Below, piece by piece: positions 18,003 to 26,610 of a stretch of DNA of 64,000 bases. Both the position numbers and the translations under genes were made by a program. Location: NCBI RefSeq assembly GCF_001528665.1, contig NZ_BBYJ01000017.1, positions 389,681 to 453,680 of the forward strand. Direction: 5' to 3'. Below the pieces are notes generated by a model. That model did no database searches. It was not told the DNA's origin and saw only the letters and a list, made by a program, of their open reading frames with translations. Every line of letters begins with the position of its first letter. The first letter of the stretch is position 1. The DNA comes from Microtetraspora malaysiensis. GTDB lineage: Bacteria; Actinomycetota; Actinomycetes; Streptosporangiales; Streptosporangiaceae.

Positions 18003-18910
18003 CCGCTCCTTTGAGGATGGGTACCCGCAAGAGCGAGTTGGCCACGACCCAGTCGGGCCTGGTGGCCAAGCGGCTCACCGAGCTGACCGGGCGCGCGGTG
18101 GAACTCGTCGGCATCACCACGTTCGGTGACGTCTCCCGGGCGAACCTCACCCAGCTCGGCGGCACCGGCGTGTTCGTCAGCGAACTGCGCAACAAGCTGA
18201 TCGACGGTGAGATCGACTTCGCCGTCCACTCGCTCAAGGACCTCCCGACGGCCGACGATCCCCGGATCACGCTCGTCGCCACGGCGCTGCGCGAGGATCC
18301 GCGTGACGCGCTGGTGAGCTCCGCCAAGCTGGCCGACCTGGCGCCCGGCGCCAGGGTGGGCACCGGGTCGCCGCGCCGTGTCGCGCAGCTCCGTGCCCTG
18401 CGGCCGGATCTCCACTACGTCCCGATCAGGGGAAACGCGCCCACACGGATCGGCAAGATCGCCGCCGGTGAGCTGGACGCCGTCGTGCTGGCCACCGCCG
18501 GCCTGCGCCGTCTGGGGCGCGACGGCGAGATCTCGCAGATCTTCGAGGTCGACGAGGTGCTTCCGGCGCCCGGTCAGGGGGCGCTCGCGGTCGAGTGCTC
18601 GTCCGACCGCGCCGACCTGATCGAGTTGCTGGGCGTCCTCGACGACCCGCGAACCCGCACGGCGGTTACCGCGGAGCGCGCCGTGCTTTCCGCCCTCGAA
18701 GCCGGTTGTGCGGCACCAGTAGGTGCTTTCGCCTCGGATGACGGGCACATTCTCAACCTGACCGCGACCGTCGTCGCCATCGACGGCGTGCGGTCAGTGC
18801 GCAAGTCCACCTCCGGACCCCGTCTGGCGGCCATGGACCTCGGCCGTGATCTCGCGGCCGCCATGATCGCCGAGGGGGCCGGCACATTGATGGGGGAGCA
18901 GGCCCATTGA
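17999..18910 (+). CDS. hemC: porphobilinogen deaminase (hydroxymethylbilane synthase)
   Basis: It joins four porphobilinogen units into hydroxymethylbilane. The 303-residue length is normal. Motifs are RMGTRKSELATTQ, GDVSRANLTQLGGTGVFVSE, DFAVHSLKDLPT with the catalytic Asp region, VGTGSPRRVAQL, and LEAGCAAPVGAF, whose Cys237 anchors the dipyrromethane cofactor. It sits between hemA and the SUMT/uroporphyrinogen synthase fusion with overlapping stops and starts. Confidence 0.96.
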   Translation: MTAPLRMGTRKSELATTQSGLVAKRLTELTGRAVELVGITTFGDVSRANLTQLGGTGVFVSELRNKLIDGEIDFAVHSLKDLPTADDPRITLVATALREDPRDALVSSAKLADLAPGARVGTGSPRRVAQLRALRPDLHYVPIRGNAPTRIGKIAAGELDAVVLATAGLRRLGRDGEISQIFEVDEVLPAPGQGALAVECSSDRADLIELLGVLDDPRTRTAVTAERAVLSALEAGCAAPVGAFASDDGHILNLTATVVAIDGVRSVRKSTSGPRLAAMDLGRDLAAAMIAEGAGTLMGEQAH

Positions 18911-20493
18911 GCCCCAATACCGTTCCAGAGCCCCGATCGGGTTTCGTCGCCTTCGTCGGCGCCGGCCCCGGTGACGAGAACCTGCTCACATTGCGTGGCG
19001 CCGACCTGCTGGGCAGGGCGGACGTCGTTGTGCTCGACCAGCAGGCGCACGCCCCGCTGCTGCGGCACTGCCGCGAGGGCGTCGAAGTGGTGGACATCTC
19101 CGCGGACGCCGCGGAGAACTCGATATCGCTGAAGACGCTGCAGGACGCCAAGTCCGGACGGACGGTCGTGCGGGTGTGCCCGGGCGACCCGTCGTTCTTC
19201 TCCTCCGTGGTGGAGGAGGTCGCGGCCTGCGCCAAGGCCGACGTGGACTTCGAGATCGTTCCCGGGGTCCCGCCGGCGACGGCCGTGCTCACCTACGCGG
19301 GCATCCCGCCAGCGGTGGCCGTCTCCGAGTTCCGCATCGTCGACGCCGCCCAGGTGGACGACTGGGCGCGGCACGCCGGGTGCGAGGGCACCCTGGTGAT
19401 CTACAACGGCGTCGCCGAGGCCGTGCCGATCGCCAAGGCGCTGATCGCCGCGGGCAAGCCGGACACCACGCCGGTTGCGGTGACCAGCGAGGGCACCACC
19501 ACCGAGCAGTTCACCGTCGTGTCGTCGCTCGGCCGCCTCGGCCCCGACCTCAAGCACGCGGGCATGACCGAGCCGGCGCTCATCGTCGTCGGCGACGCGG
19601 TCGGCATGCGTGACCGCCTGTCGTGGTTCGAGACCAAGCCGCTGTTCGGCTGGCGAGTCCTGGTGCCGCGCACCAAGGAGCAGGCCGAGGGCCTGTCCGA
19701 GCAGCTCCGTTCGTACGGCGCGGTACCGGAGGAGGTGCCGACGATCTCCGTCGAGCCGCCCCGGACGCCGCAGCAGATGGACCGCGCCATCAAGGGCCTG
19801 GTCACCGGCCGCTACGAGTGGGTCGCCTTCACCAGCGCCAACGCGGTCAAGGCGGTGCGGGAGAAGTTCGAGGAGTACGGCCTGGACGCGCGGGCGTTCG
19901 CCGGGCTGAAGGTCGCCGCCGTCGGCGGCGCGACGTCCCGGGCCCTCGTCGAGTTCGGCGTGAGGCCCGACCTGGTCCCGACCGGCGAGCAGTCGTCCGA
20001 GGGCCTGCTCGCGGAGTGGCCGCCGTACGACTCGATGCTCGACCCGATCAACCGCGTCCTGCTGCCCCGGGCGGACATCGCGACCGAGACGCTGGTCGCG
20101 GGCCTCACCGAGCTGGGCTGGGAGTGCGACGACGTGACCGCGTACCGCACGGTGCGCGCGGCGCCGCCGCCGGCCCCGATCCGGGAGGCGATCAAGGGCG
20201 GCGGCTTCGACGCGGTGCTGTTCACCTCGTCGTCCACGGTGCGGAACCTGGTCGGCATCGCCGGCAAGCCGCACAACGTGACCGTGATCGCCGTGATCGG
20301 GCCGCAGACGGCCAAGACCGCCGAGGAGTTCGGGCTGCGGGTCGACGTGATGGCCGACAGGCCGTCCGCCTCCGCGCTCGCGGCGGCCCTGGCGGAGTAC
20401 GGTGCCAAGCAGCGGCACGCGGCCATCTCGGCCGGTGAGATGCCGCGCAGGCCCTCACAGAACCGCAGAGGGGCGCGCCGGCGCTTCAAGTGA
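18907..20493 (+). CDS. hemD: bifunctional uroporphyrinogen-III C-methyltransferase / uroporphyrinogen-III synthase
   Basis: Fusion of 528 residues. Residues about 12-245 are the SUMT (CobA-type) methyltransferase: VGAGPGDENLLTLRGADLL, VRVCPGDPSFFSS, VPGVPPATAVLTYAGIP. Residues about 255-510 are uroporphyrinogen-III synthase: WRVLVPRTKEQAEGLSEQL, WVAFTSANAVKAV, VLFTSSSTVRNL. Thus one chain closes hydroxymethylbilane to uroporphyrinogen III and diverts it to precorrin-2 for sirohaem/cobalamin. The fusion is common in actinobacteria. It starts with TTG overlapping the hemC stop (TTGA), and ends with a basic tail. Confidence 0.93.
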   Translation: MSPNTVPEPRSGFVAFVGAGPGDENLLTLRGADLLGRADVVVLDQQAHAPLLRHCREGVEVVDISADAAENSISLKTLQDAKSGRTVVRVCPGDPSFFSSVVEEVAACAKADVDFEIVPGVPPATAVLTYAGIPPAVAVSEFRIVDAAQVDDWARHAGCEGTLVIYNGVAEAVPIAKALIAAGKPDTTPVAVTSEGTTTEQFTVVSSLGRLGPDLKHAGMTEPALIVVGDAVGMRDRLSWFETKPLFGWRVLVPRTKEQAEGLSEQLRSYGAVPEEVPTISVEPPRTPQQMDRAIKGLVTGRYEWVAFTSANAVKAVREKFEEYGLDARAFAGLKVAAVGGATSRALVEFGVRPDLVPTGEQSSEGLLAEWPPYDSMLDPINRVLLPRADIATETLVAGLTELGWECDDVTAYRTVRAAPPPAPIREAIKGGGFDAVLFTSSSTVRNLVGIAGKPHNVTVIAVIGPQTAKTAEEFGLRVDVMADRPSASALAAALAEYGAKQRHAAISAGEMPRRPSQNRRGARRRFK

Positions 20494-20560
20494 TGTCACC
20501 TCGCCGGTGACCGCGCCGGCGCCGGTCCGGGTCCGTCCAGTCCGAGTGGAGAAGACGATC

Positions 20561-21550
20561 GTGAACGCTGAATTTCCGGCGGCCCGGCCGCGTCGGCTGC
20601 GCCGTACCGCCTCGATGCGCCGCCTGGTCGCCGGGACGCGTCTGCACCCGGCCGACCTGATCCTGCCCGTGTTCGTCAAGGAGGGCGTCGCCGACCCGCA
20701 GCCGGTGGCGTCCATGCCGGGGGTCGTCCAGCACACCCGCGACTCGCTGCGCAAGGCCGTTCACGAGGCGGCGGAGGCGGGCGTCGGCGGGGTCATCCTG
20801 TTCGGCATCCCCCTGCACAAGGACGCGCGCGGCTCGGCGGCCGACGACCCGCAGGGGATCGTCCAACTCGCGCTCGCCGATCTCGCCTCCGAGATCGGCG
20901 ACGCGCTGGTCCTGATGACCGACACCTGCCTCGACGAGTACACCGACCACGGCCACTGCGGCCTGCTGACCGACTCCGGCGAGGTGGACAACGACGCCAC
21001 GCTGGAGCGGTACGCCTCCGCGGCCGTCGCCCAGGCGCGGGCGGGGTCACGGGTGATCGCGCCGAGCGGCATGATGGACGGCCAGGTCGGCGCGATCAGG
21101 CGGGCGCTCGACGCCGAGGGCTTCGCCGACGTGCCGATCCTCGCCTACTCGGCGAAGTACGCCTCCGCGTTCTACGGGCCGTTCCGCGACGCCGCCGAAT
21201 GCGCGCCGCAGTTCGGCGATCGCAGCGCGTACCAGCAGGACCCGGCCGGACCGGTCGGCGAGGCGCTGCGGGAGGTGCGGCTCGACCTCGCCGAGGGCGC
21301 GGACGCGGTGATGGTCAAGCCCGCGCTGCCGTACCTGGACATCCTCCGCCAGGTGCGCGACACGGTCGAGGTGCCCGTGGCGGCCTACCAGGTGAGCGGC
21401 GAGTACGCGATGATCGAGGCGGCGGCGGCGAACGGCTGGATCGACCGCGAGCGGACCATCATGGAGTCGCTCGTCGCGATCCGCAGGGCCGGCGCCGACA
21501 TGATCCTGACCTACTGGGCCACCGAGGTCGCGCGGCGGCTCCGGGCATAG
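20561..21550 (+). CDS. hemB: delta-aminolevulinic acid dehydratase (porphobilinogen synthase)
   Basis: Condenses two 5-aminolevulinate molecules to porphobilinogen. With the GTG at 20561, preceded by GGAGA at about 8 bp, it has 329 residues. Catalytic lysines lie in LAYSAKYASAFYGPF and MVKPALPYLDI. The metal loop reads TDTCLDEYTDHGHCG, so it keeps two of the three zinc cysteines (the middle one is Asp), an intermediate state between the zinc and magnesium types. It is 67 bp after the hemD fusion and belongs to the same cluster. Confidence 0.95.
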   Translation: MNAEFPAARPRRLRRTASMRRLVAGTRLHPADLILPVFVKEGVADPQPVASMPGVVQHTRDSLRKAVHEAAEAGVGGVILFGIPLHKDARGSAADDPQGIVQLALADLASEIGDALVLMTDTCLDEYTDHGHCGLLTDSGEVDNDATLERYASAAVAQARAGSRVIAPSGMMDGQVGAIRRALDAEGFADVPILAYSAKYASAFYGPFRDAAECAPQFGDRSAYQQDPAGPVGEALREVRLDLAEGADAVMVKPALPYLDILRQVRDTVEVPVAAYQVSGEYAMIEAAAANGWIDRERTIMESLVAIRRAGADMILTYWATEVARRLRA

Positions 21551-21641
21551 CGCGCGTTCCACGGGGGGTGGCGCTGCGCGCGCTGATCCGTCAAGGGCAT
21601 TATCAGGTACAGCAAACGAGCATCCGTGGGGGAGGAGCACG

Positions 21642-22286
21642 ATGGTGGGGGCACCGCTGGTCCGCCGTACGAAACGACGTGCGCATCGAAAGCCACGGAA
21701 AATCACATCTGTACTTGAATACGCCCAGCTCGGCTGGGCGAGCTGTCTTGGCGCCCACCCGCTCAGTGAGGGTGGGCGCGCCTGTTCCTGCGACCGGGTC
21801 GGCTGTCCCGACCCGGGCGCGCACCCGCTGTCCCCGGCGTGGCAGATGGAGGCGACGGTGGACTCCGCCCGCCTCACGCGCTGGTGGGAGCACAACCCCG
21901 ACGCGAACGTGATCCTGCCCACGGGCCGGGTGTTCGACGTGTTCGACGTACCGTCCACCGCCGGAATGGCGGCCCTGGCCGCCATGGACGCCACCGGACA
22001 GGCCACGGGCCCGGTCGCCGAGAACGGCGACCGGGTCCTTTTCTATGTGGCCACCAGGGGCGCCCCCGAGGACGAGGACGAGTGGTGGTCCTGCCACCTC
22101 GACTGCGACCCGGCGACGATCGAGGCCTCCCCGGGACTGCGCTGGCACTGCCGCGACAGCTATGTGCTCGCCCCGCCCTCGACGCTGCTGAGCGGCGCGA
22201 CGGCGAGCTGGCTGCGGCCGCCGGACGGGCGTCCCCTCCCCGACCCGCTCCGCGTCCTGGACCTGCTCGTCGACGCCTGCGAGTGA
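21642..22286 (+). CDS. primase-polymerase N-domain-like protein in the hem cluster
   Basis: A 214-residue protein that resembles the N-terminal half of actinobacterial bifunctional DNA primase/polymerase proteins, which I recall near hemB/hemL in Streptomyces. A Cys/His group, [14 protein letters not shown] (residues 48-61), may bind metal. The usual WW-x-NPxANVxLPTG block is present ([16 protein letters not shown]), but the catalytic hhDhD motif reads VFDVFDV, with the two Asp three apart rather than two (Asp99, Asp102), so polymerase activity is doubtful. The ATG follows a strong GGGAGGAG site. The first 30 codons are basic and less GC-rich. Confidence 0.7.
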   Translation: MVGAPLVRRTKRRAHRKPRKITSVLEYAQLGWASCLGAHPLSEGGRACSCDRVGCPDPGAHPLSPAWQMEATVDSARLTRWWEHNPDANVILPTGRVFDVFDVPSTAGMAALAAMDATGQATGPVAENGDRVLFYVATRGAPEDEDEWWSCHLDCDPATIEASPGLRWHCRDSYVLAPPSTLLSGATASWLRPPDGRPLPDPLRVLDLLVDACE

Positions 22287-22320
22287 GAGGTCGTCATGCG
22301 CCGCCCGTAGGCTGGGAGGC

Positions 22321-23610
22321 GTGAGCCGTACGGAGAAGTCAGCGGAACTGTTCGAGCGGGCGCGGCGGATCGTGCCCGGTGGCGTCAACTCCCCGGTGCG
22401 CGCGTTCGGCGCGGTCGGGGGAGTGCCGAGGTTCATGGCCTCGGGCCAGGGGCCCTACATCACCGACGTGGACGGCAACCGCTACGTCGATCTGGTGTGC
22501 TCCTGGGGGCCGATGATCCTCGGCCATCGCCATCCGGCCGTGATGGAGGCCGTCGAGGGCGCGCTGGCGCGGGGGTTGTCGTTCGGTACGGCGACCGAGG
22601 GCGAGGTCCTGCTCGCCGAGGAGATCGCCTCCCGGGTCGCCCCCGTGGAGAAGGTCCGGCTGGTCAGCTCCGGCACCGAGGCCACCATGTCGGCGGTGCG
22701 GCTCGCCCGTGGCTTCACCGGCCGATCGAAGATCATCAAGTTCGCCGGCTGCTACCACGGGCACGTGGACGCCCTGCTGGCGTCGGCGGGCTCGGGGCTG
22801 GTGACGTTCGGCCTCCCGGACACGCCCGGTGTGACCGGCGCGTCGGCCGCCGACACGATCGTCCTGCCGTACAACTCGGTCGAGGCGGTCGAGGAGGCGT
22901 TCCGCGCGTTCGAGATCGCGTGCGTCATCACCGAGGCGTGCCCGGCCAACATGGGCGTGGTCCCGCCGCTGCCCGGCTTCAACCAGCGGCTGCGCGAGCT
23001 GTGCACCGAGCACGGCGCGCTGCTGATCATCGACGAGGTGCTGACCGGTTTCCGCGTCTCCGCCGCCGGTTGGTACGGCCTCGACCCGGTCGAGGCCGAT
23101 CTCATGACGTTCGGCAAGGTCATGGGCGGCGGGATGCCGGCCGCGGCCTTCGGCGGCCGGGCCGAGGTGATGGCGCTGCTCGCGCCGGAGGGGCCGGTCT
23201 ACCAGGCGGGGACGCTCGCCGGCAACCCGCTCGCCTCCGCCGCCGGCCTGGCGACGCTGCGGGCCTGCGACGCGAGCGTGTACGAGCGGGTGGACGCCGC
23301 CGCGCTGGCCGTCGGTCAGGCCGCGTCCGACGCGCTGGCGGCCGAGGGCGTGCCGCACAGCCTGCAGCGGGCCGGCAACCTGTTCTCGATCTTCTTCACC
23401 GACAGGCCGGTGCACGACTTCGCCGCGGCGAAGGTGCAGAGCGCGGAGGCGTACCGGGCGTTCTTCCACGGGATGCTCGACCAGGGCGTGTACCTCCCGC
23501 CGTCGGCGTTCGAGGCGTGGTTCCTGTCCGCCGCCCACGATGAGGAGGCGCTGACCCAGGTCGTCGAGGCGCTGCCGCTCGCCGCCAAGGCCGCCGCCGC
23601 CACGCTGTAA
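22321..23610 (+). CDS. hemL: glutamate-1-semialdehyde 2,1-aminomutase
   Basis: PLP-dependent enzyme that turns glutamate-1-semialdehyde into 5-aminolevulinate, the step after HemA. At 429 residues it is normal length. Motifs include [55 protein letters not shown] and the PLP lysine (Lys266) in [19 protein letters not shown]. It starts with GTG at 22321. It closes the tetrapyrrole cluster; HemA and HemL are known to act as a complex that protects the labile intermediate. Confidence 0.96.
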   Translation: MSRTEKSAELFERARRIVPGGVNSPVRAFGAVGGVPRFMASGQGPYITDVDGNRYVDLVCSWGPMILGHRHPAVMEAVEGALARGLSFGTATEGEVLLAEEIASRVAPVEKVRLVSSGTEATMSAVRLARGFTGRSKIIKFAGCYHGHVDALLASAGSGLVTFGLPDTPGVTGASAADTIVLPYNSVEAVEEAFRAFEIACVITEACPANMGVVPPLPGFNQRLRELCTEHGALLIIDEVLTGFRVSAAGWYGLDPVEADLMTFGKVMGGGMPAAAFGGRAEVMALLAPEGPVYQAGTLAGNPLASAAGLATLRACDASVYERVDAAALAVGQAASDALAAEGVPHSLQRAGNLFSIFFTDRPVHDFAAAKVQSAEAYRAFFHGMLDQGVYLPPSAFEAWFLSAAHDEEALTQVVEALPLAAKAAAATL

Positions 23611-23666
23611 AGCGACAGTTCAGCGGCACCGGGCTAAAACCGCCTCAACCGTTTAGACTGACTTAC

Positions 23667-24566
23667 ATGTTGGACCTGAACCGGTTGAAGGCGCTGCACG
23701 CGGTGGCCGTCTACGGTTCCGTGGCGGCCGCCGCCGAGGCGCTGATGGTGACCCCGTCGGCGATCTCGCAGCAGCTCGCCAAGCTCGAACGCGAGACCGG
23801 GGCGGTCCTGGTCGAGCGCAACGGGCGCGGCGTCAAGCTCACCGACGCGGCCGGGCTGCTCGCCGACCACGCGGAGAAGATCCTCGCCCTGGTCGAGACG
23901 GCCGAGGCCGACTTCGAGGCGCTACGCGGCGCTGTGGTGGGGCGGCTCGTCCTGGCCGCGTTCCCGACCGCGGCCCGGGGGATCATGCCCCAGGCGCTGG
24001 CGACGATCAAGCAACAGCATCCCGACCTCGACGTGGTCATGTACGAGCGCGAGCCCGAGCGGCAGATGCGCGAGGTGACCCGGGGCGAGATCGACCTCGC
24101 CGTGGTCCAGGACTGGATGAACCGGCCGATGGCCATCCCGGACGGGCTGTCCCGCGCCCCGCTGCTCGACGACATCGCGGACGTGGCGGTGCCCGCCGGC
24201 CACCCGCTGGCGGACAAGCGGGAGATCGAGCTGGCCGACCTCCCGGGCGAGGGCTGGATCAGCAGCTCGTCCGGCACCGTCTGCCACGACTTCCTGATGT
24301 TCCTGCTCAGGTCCGCCGAGAAAGAGCCGAAGATCGTCTGCATGGCCGACGAGTACCCGACGCAGCTCGCGCTCGTCGCCGCGGGCCACGGATGCGCCCT
24401 CATCCCCCGCCTCGGACGCGGCCGGCTGCCCGAGGGCGTGCGCGCCATCCCCGTCGTGCCCCGGCTCCAGCGCCGCATCTACGCCCTGTGGCGCACCGAC
24501 GCCGCCCGCCGCCCCGCCATCAGGGCCGCCGTGGACGCGCTGATGCGCGCCGCGTGCGCCGCATGA
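23667..24566 (+). CDS. LysR family transcriptional regulator
   Basis: A 299-residue LysR regulator. The N-terminal HTH reads LKALHAVAVYGSVAAAAEAL and PSAISQQLAKLERETG; the rest is a periplasmic-binding-like effector domain (from about residue 88). The ATG at 23667 lies very close to a TAGACT -10-like hexamer (23654-23659), so the message may be nearly leaderless. It is followed 22 bp later by a histidine phosphatase gene. Target and ligand unknown. Confidence 0.9.
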   Translation: MLDLNRLKALHAVAVYGSVAAAAEALMVTPSAISQQLAKLERETGAVLVERNGRGVKLTDAAGLLADHAEKILALVETAEADFEALRGAVVGRLVLAAFPTAARGIMPQALATIKQQHPDLDVVMYEREPERQMREVTRGEIDLAVVQDWMNRPMAIPDGLSRAPLLDDIADVAVPAGHPLADKREIELADLPGEGWISSSSGTVCHDFLMFLLRSAEKEPKIVCMADEYPTQLALVAAGHGCALIPRLGRGRLPEGVRAIPVVPRLQRRIYALWRTDAARRPAIRAAVDALMRAACAA

Positions 24567-24588
24567 CCGGCGGGTAGGCTCACCTGCC

Positions 24589-25227
24589 ATGACCGAGACC
24601 ACCGTCGTCCACCTGCTCCGTCACGGCGAGGTTCACAACCCCGAAGGCATCCTGTACGGCAGGCTGCCCGGCTACCACCTGTCTGAGAACGGCCGCCTGA
24701 TGGCCGAGACCGTCGCCAAGGCGATCGGCGGGCGCGACATCGTCGTCCTGCGCAGCTCCCCGATGGAACGGGCCCAGGAGACCGCGGCGCCCCTGGCGGC
24801 CGTCCTCGACCTGGAGGTCGTCCTCGACGAGCGGCTGATCGAGGCGGCCAACGTCTTCGAGGGGATGCGGGTGGCCGGCGGCAACGGCGTCTTCCGCGAC
24901 GTGCGCGCCTACCGCCACTTCGTGAACCCGTTCCGCCCGTCCTGGGGCGAGCCGTACGACGAGGTGGTCCGGCGGATGAAGGTGGCCATCGACGACGCAA
25001 GGGCGGCGGCCCGAGGGCACGAGGCGCTGCTGGTCAGCCACCAGCTGCCCATCTGGATCATCCGTCTGGCGGCCGAGCGGCGGCGGCTGTGGCACGACCC
25101 GCGCCGCCGCCAGTGTTCCCTCGCCAGCCTCACCAGTTTCACGTTCGAGGGCGACCGGCTGGCCAGCATCGGCTACAGCGAGCCCGCCGGGGCCCTGCTG
25201 CACGACAATCCTGTTCCCGGAGCGTGA
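24589..25227 (+). CDS. histidine phosphatase family protein
   Basis: Phosphoglycerate mutase-like phosphatase of 212 residues. The catalytic RHG is in HLLRHGEVHNPEGILYG; other conserved points are the arginine in RSSPMERAQETA, the glutamate region VLDERLIEAAN, and the second histidine in LLVSHQLPIWI. The substrate is unknown. It follows the LysR gene and precedes the cytochrome c maturation operon, from which it is separated by a clear regulatory dyad. Confidence 0.9.
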   Translation: MTETTVVHLLRHGEVHNPEGILYGRLPGYHLSENGRLMAETVAKAIGGRDIVVLRSSPMERAQETAAPLAAVLDLEVVLDERLIEAANVFEGMRVAGGNGVFRDVRAYRHFVNPFRPSWGEPYDEVVRRMKVAIDDARAAARGHEALLVSHQLPIWIIRLAAERRRLWHDPRRRQCSLASLTSFTFEGDRLASIGYSEPAGALLHDNPVPGA

Positions 25228-25256
25228 GCCCCGCGACGGGAGCACCGGATCCGCTG

Positions 25257-25276
25257 GGTAGAGTTACAGCTCTACC
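25257..25276. promoter_or_regulatory. inverted repeat upstream of the cytochrome c maturation operon
   Basis: GGTAGAG (25257-25263) and CTCTACC (25270-25276) form perfect 7-bp arms around TTACAG. A second overlapping dyad, CTAC-CGGTT-GTAG (25272-25284), follows. The site lies 27 bp before the first gene of the operon, so it could be an operator or an RNA hairpin in the leader. The regulator is unknown. Confidence 0.45.
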
Positions 25277-25303
25277 GGTTGTAGTTTTAGGAGATACTCC
25301 CGC

Positions 25304-25885
25304 GTGTCCGCCAAGAGTTTGTCTCTGATCGCGGCGAGCATCGCTCTGGCCGTGACAGCCCTCGCGGGTTGTGCCGGGAACCAGGAGGCGCAGCCGCAGT
25401 CCGGTGACACCCGCTTCGTCCCCGGTGACGGCAAAGTCCAGGTCTTCGACGCCGCGAGCCGCACCACGGCGCCGGCCATCGAGGGCACGACCCTCGACGG
25501 CGCGACGGAGAAGCTCGGCAGCGGCAAGGTCTACGTCCTGAACTTCTGGGCGTCCTGGTGCGCGCCGTGCCGCGCCGAGGGGCCGGTGCTCAAGGACATC
25601 GCGGCCAAGACCAAGGAGAAGGGCGTCCAGTTCCTCGGCGTCAACTTCAAGGACCAGAAGGCGGCCGCCCAGGCGTACGACCGCTCGCTGCAGCCCGGAT
25701 ATCCCAGCATCTTCGATCAGGCGGGCCGGGTCCTGCTCTCCTTCCAGGGCACGGTCCCGCCCGCCGCCATCCCGTCCACGCTGATCATCGACGGGCAGGG
25801 GCGGATCGCCGCCCGGGCCCTCGGCGCGGTGAAGTACAACGACCTGCTCGCCGCGATCGACAAGGTCAGCGATGAGCGCGGCTGA
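25304..25885 (+). CDS. TlpA/ResA-like thiol-disulfide oxidoreductase, lipoprotein
   Basis: Thioredoxin-like lipoprotein of 193 residues that would reduce apocytochrome c (or other exported proteins) outside the membrane. The signal ends at a lipobox, VTALAGC, around residue 24. The active site is [14 protein letters not shown], followed by FLGVNFKD and the cis-proline region [12 protein letters not shown]. It is first of four cytochrome c maturation genes; the next gene overlaps its end by 14 bp. It starts with GTG. Confidence 0.92.
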   Translation: MSAKSLSLIAASIALAVTALAGCAGNQEAQPQSGDTRFVPGDGKVQVFDAASRTTAPAIEGTTLDGATEKLGSGKVYVLNFWASWCAPCRAEGPVLKDIAAKTKEKGVQFLGVNFKDQKAAAQAYDRSLQPGYPSIFDQAGRVLLSFQGTVPPAAIPSTLIIDGQGRIAARALGAVKYNDLLAAIDKVSDERG

Positions 25886-26609
25886 CCTGGCCTCCACCGT
25901 CGCGTCCGGCTCGCTGCTGGTCGCGGTGCCGATCGCGGTCGCGGCCGGCGTGGTGTCCTTCCTGTCGCCGTGCGTGCTGCCGCTCGTGCCGGGCTACCTG
26001 TCGTACGTCACGGGCATGAGCAGCGATCCCAGGCGCGGGCGGATGGTGCTGGGCAGCGCCCTGTTCGTCCTCGGGTTCGCCGCGGTGTTCGTGCTCGGGG
26101 GCGCGCTCTTCGGCGGCCTCGGCGGTGTCCTGTTCGGCAACATGGAGCTGATCACGCGGGTGCTCGGCGTGGTCACGATCGTTCTCGGGCTGGCCTTCAT
26201 CGGGCTGGTGCCCGGCCTCCAGCGCGACGTCCGCATCCACAAGGTGCCCTCCGCCGGGCTCGCCGGAGCACCGCTGCTCGGCGTCGTCTTCGGCCTCGGC
26301 TGGACCCCGTGCATCGGGCCCACGCTCGCCGTGGTCCTCGCGCTCTCGGTCGACCAGGGCAGCGCGGCCCGCGGCGCCGCGCTCGCTTTCGCGTACGCGC
26401 TGGGGCTGGGGCTGCCCTTCGTGCTCGCCGGGCTCGCCTACCGCCGGGCGCTGCACGCGTTCAAGGCGGTCCGCCGCCACTCACGGCTGATCACCAGGAT
26501 CGGCGGCGCGATGCTCGTGGCCGTCGGGATCCTCCTGGTGACCGGGCTCTGGGGTGACCTCATCGCCGGCCTGCAGGTGTGGGTGGGCGGATTCAAGCCG
26601 GTGATCTGA
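25872..26609 (+). CDS. ccdA: cytochrome c biogenesis protein CcdA
   Basis: Membrane protein of 245 residues with six hydrophobic segments, carrying electrons from thioredoxin inside to the ResA-like protein outside. The paired cysteines are in [19 protein letters not shown] and [13 protein letters not shown], the diagnostic CcdA/DsbD motifs. It overlaps the ResA-like gene by 14 bp and is 1 bp from resB, so translation is coupled across the operon. Confidence 0.95.
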   Translation: MSAADLASTVASGSLLVAVPIAVAAGVVSFLSPCVLPLVPGYLSYVTGMSSDPRRGRMVLGSALFVLGFAAVFVLGGALFGGLGGVLFGNMELITRVLGVVTIVLGLAFIGLVPGLQRDVRIHKVPSAGLAGAPLLGVVFGLGWTPCIGPTLAVVLALSVDQGSAARGAALAFAYALGLGLPFVLAGLAYRRALHAFKAVRRHSRLITRIGGAMLVAVGILLVTGLWGDLIAGLQVWVGGFKPVI

Positions 26610-26610
26610 G

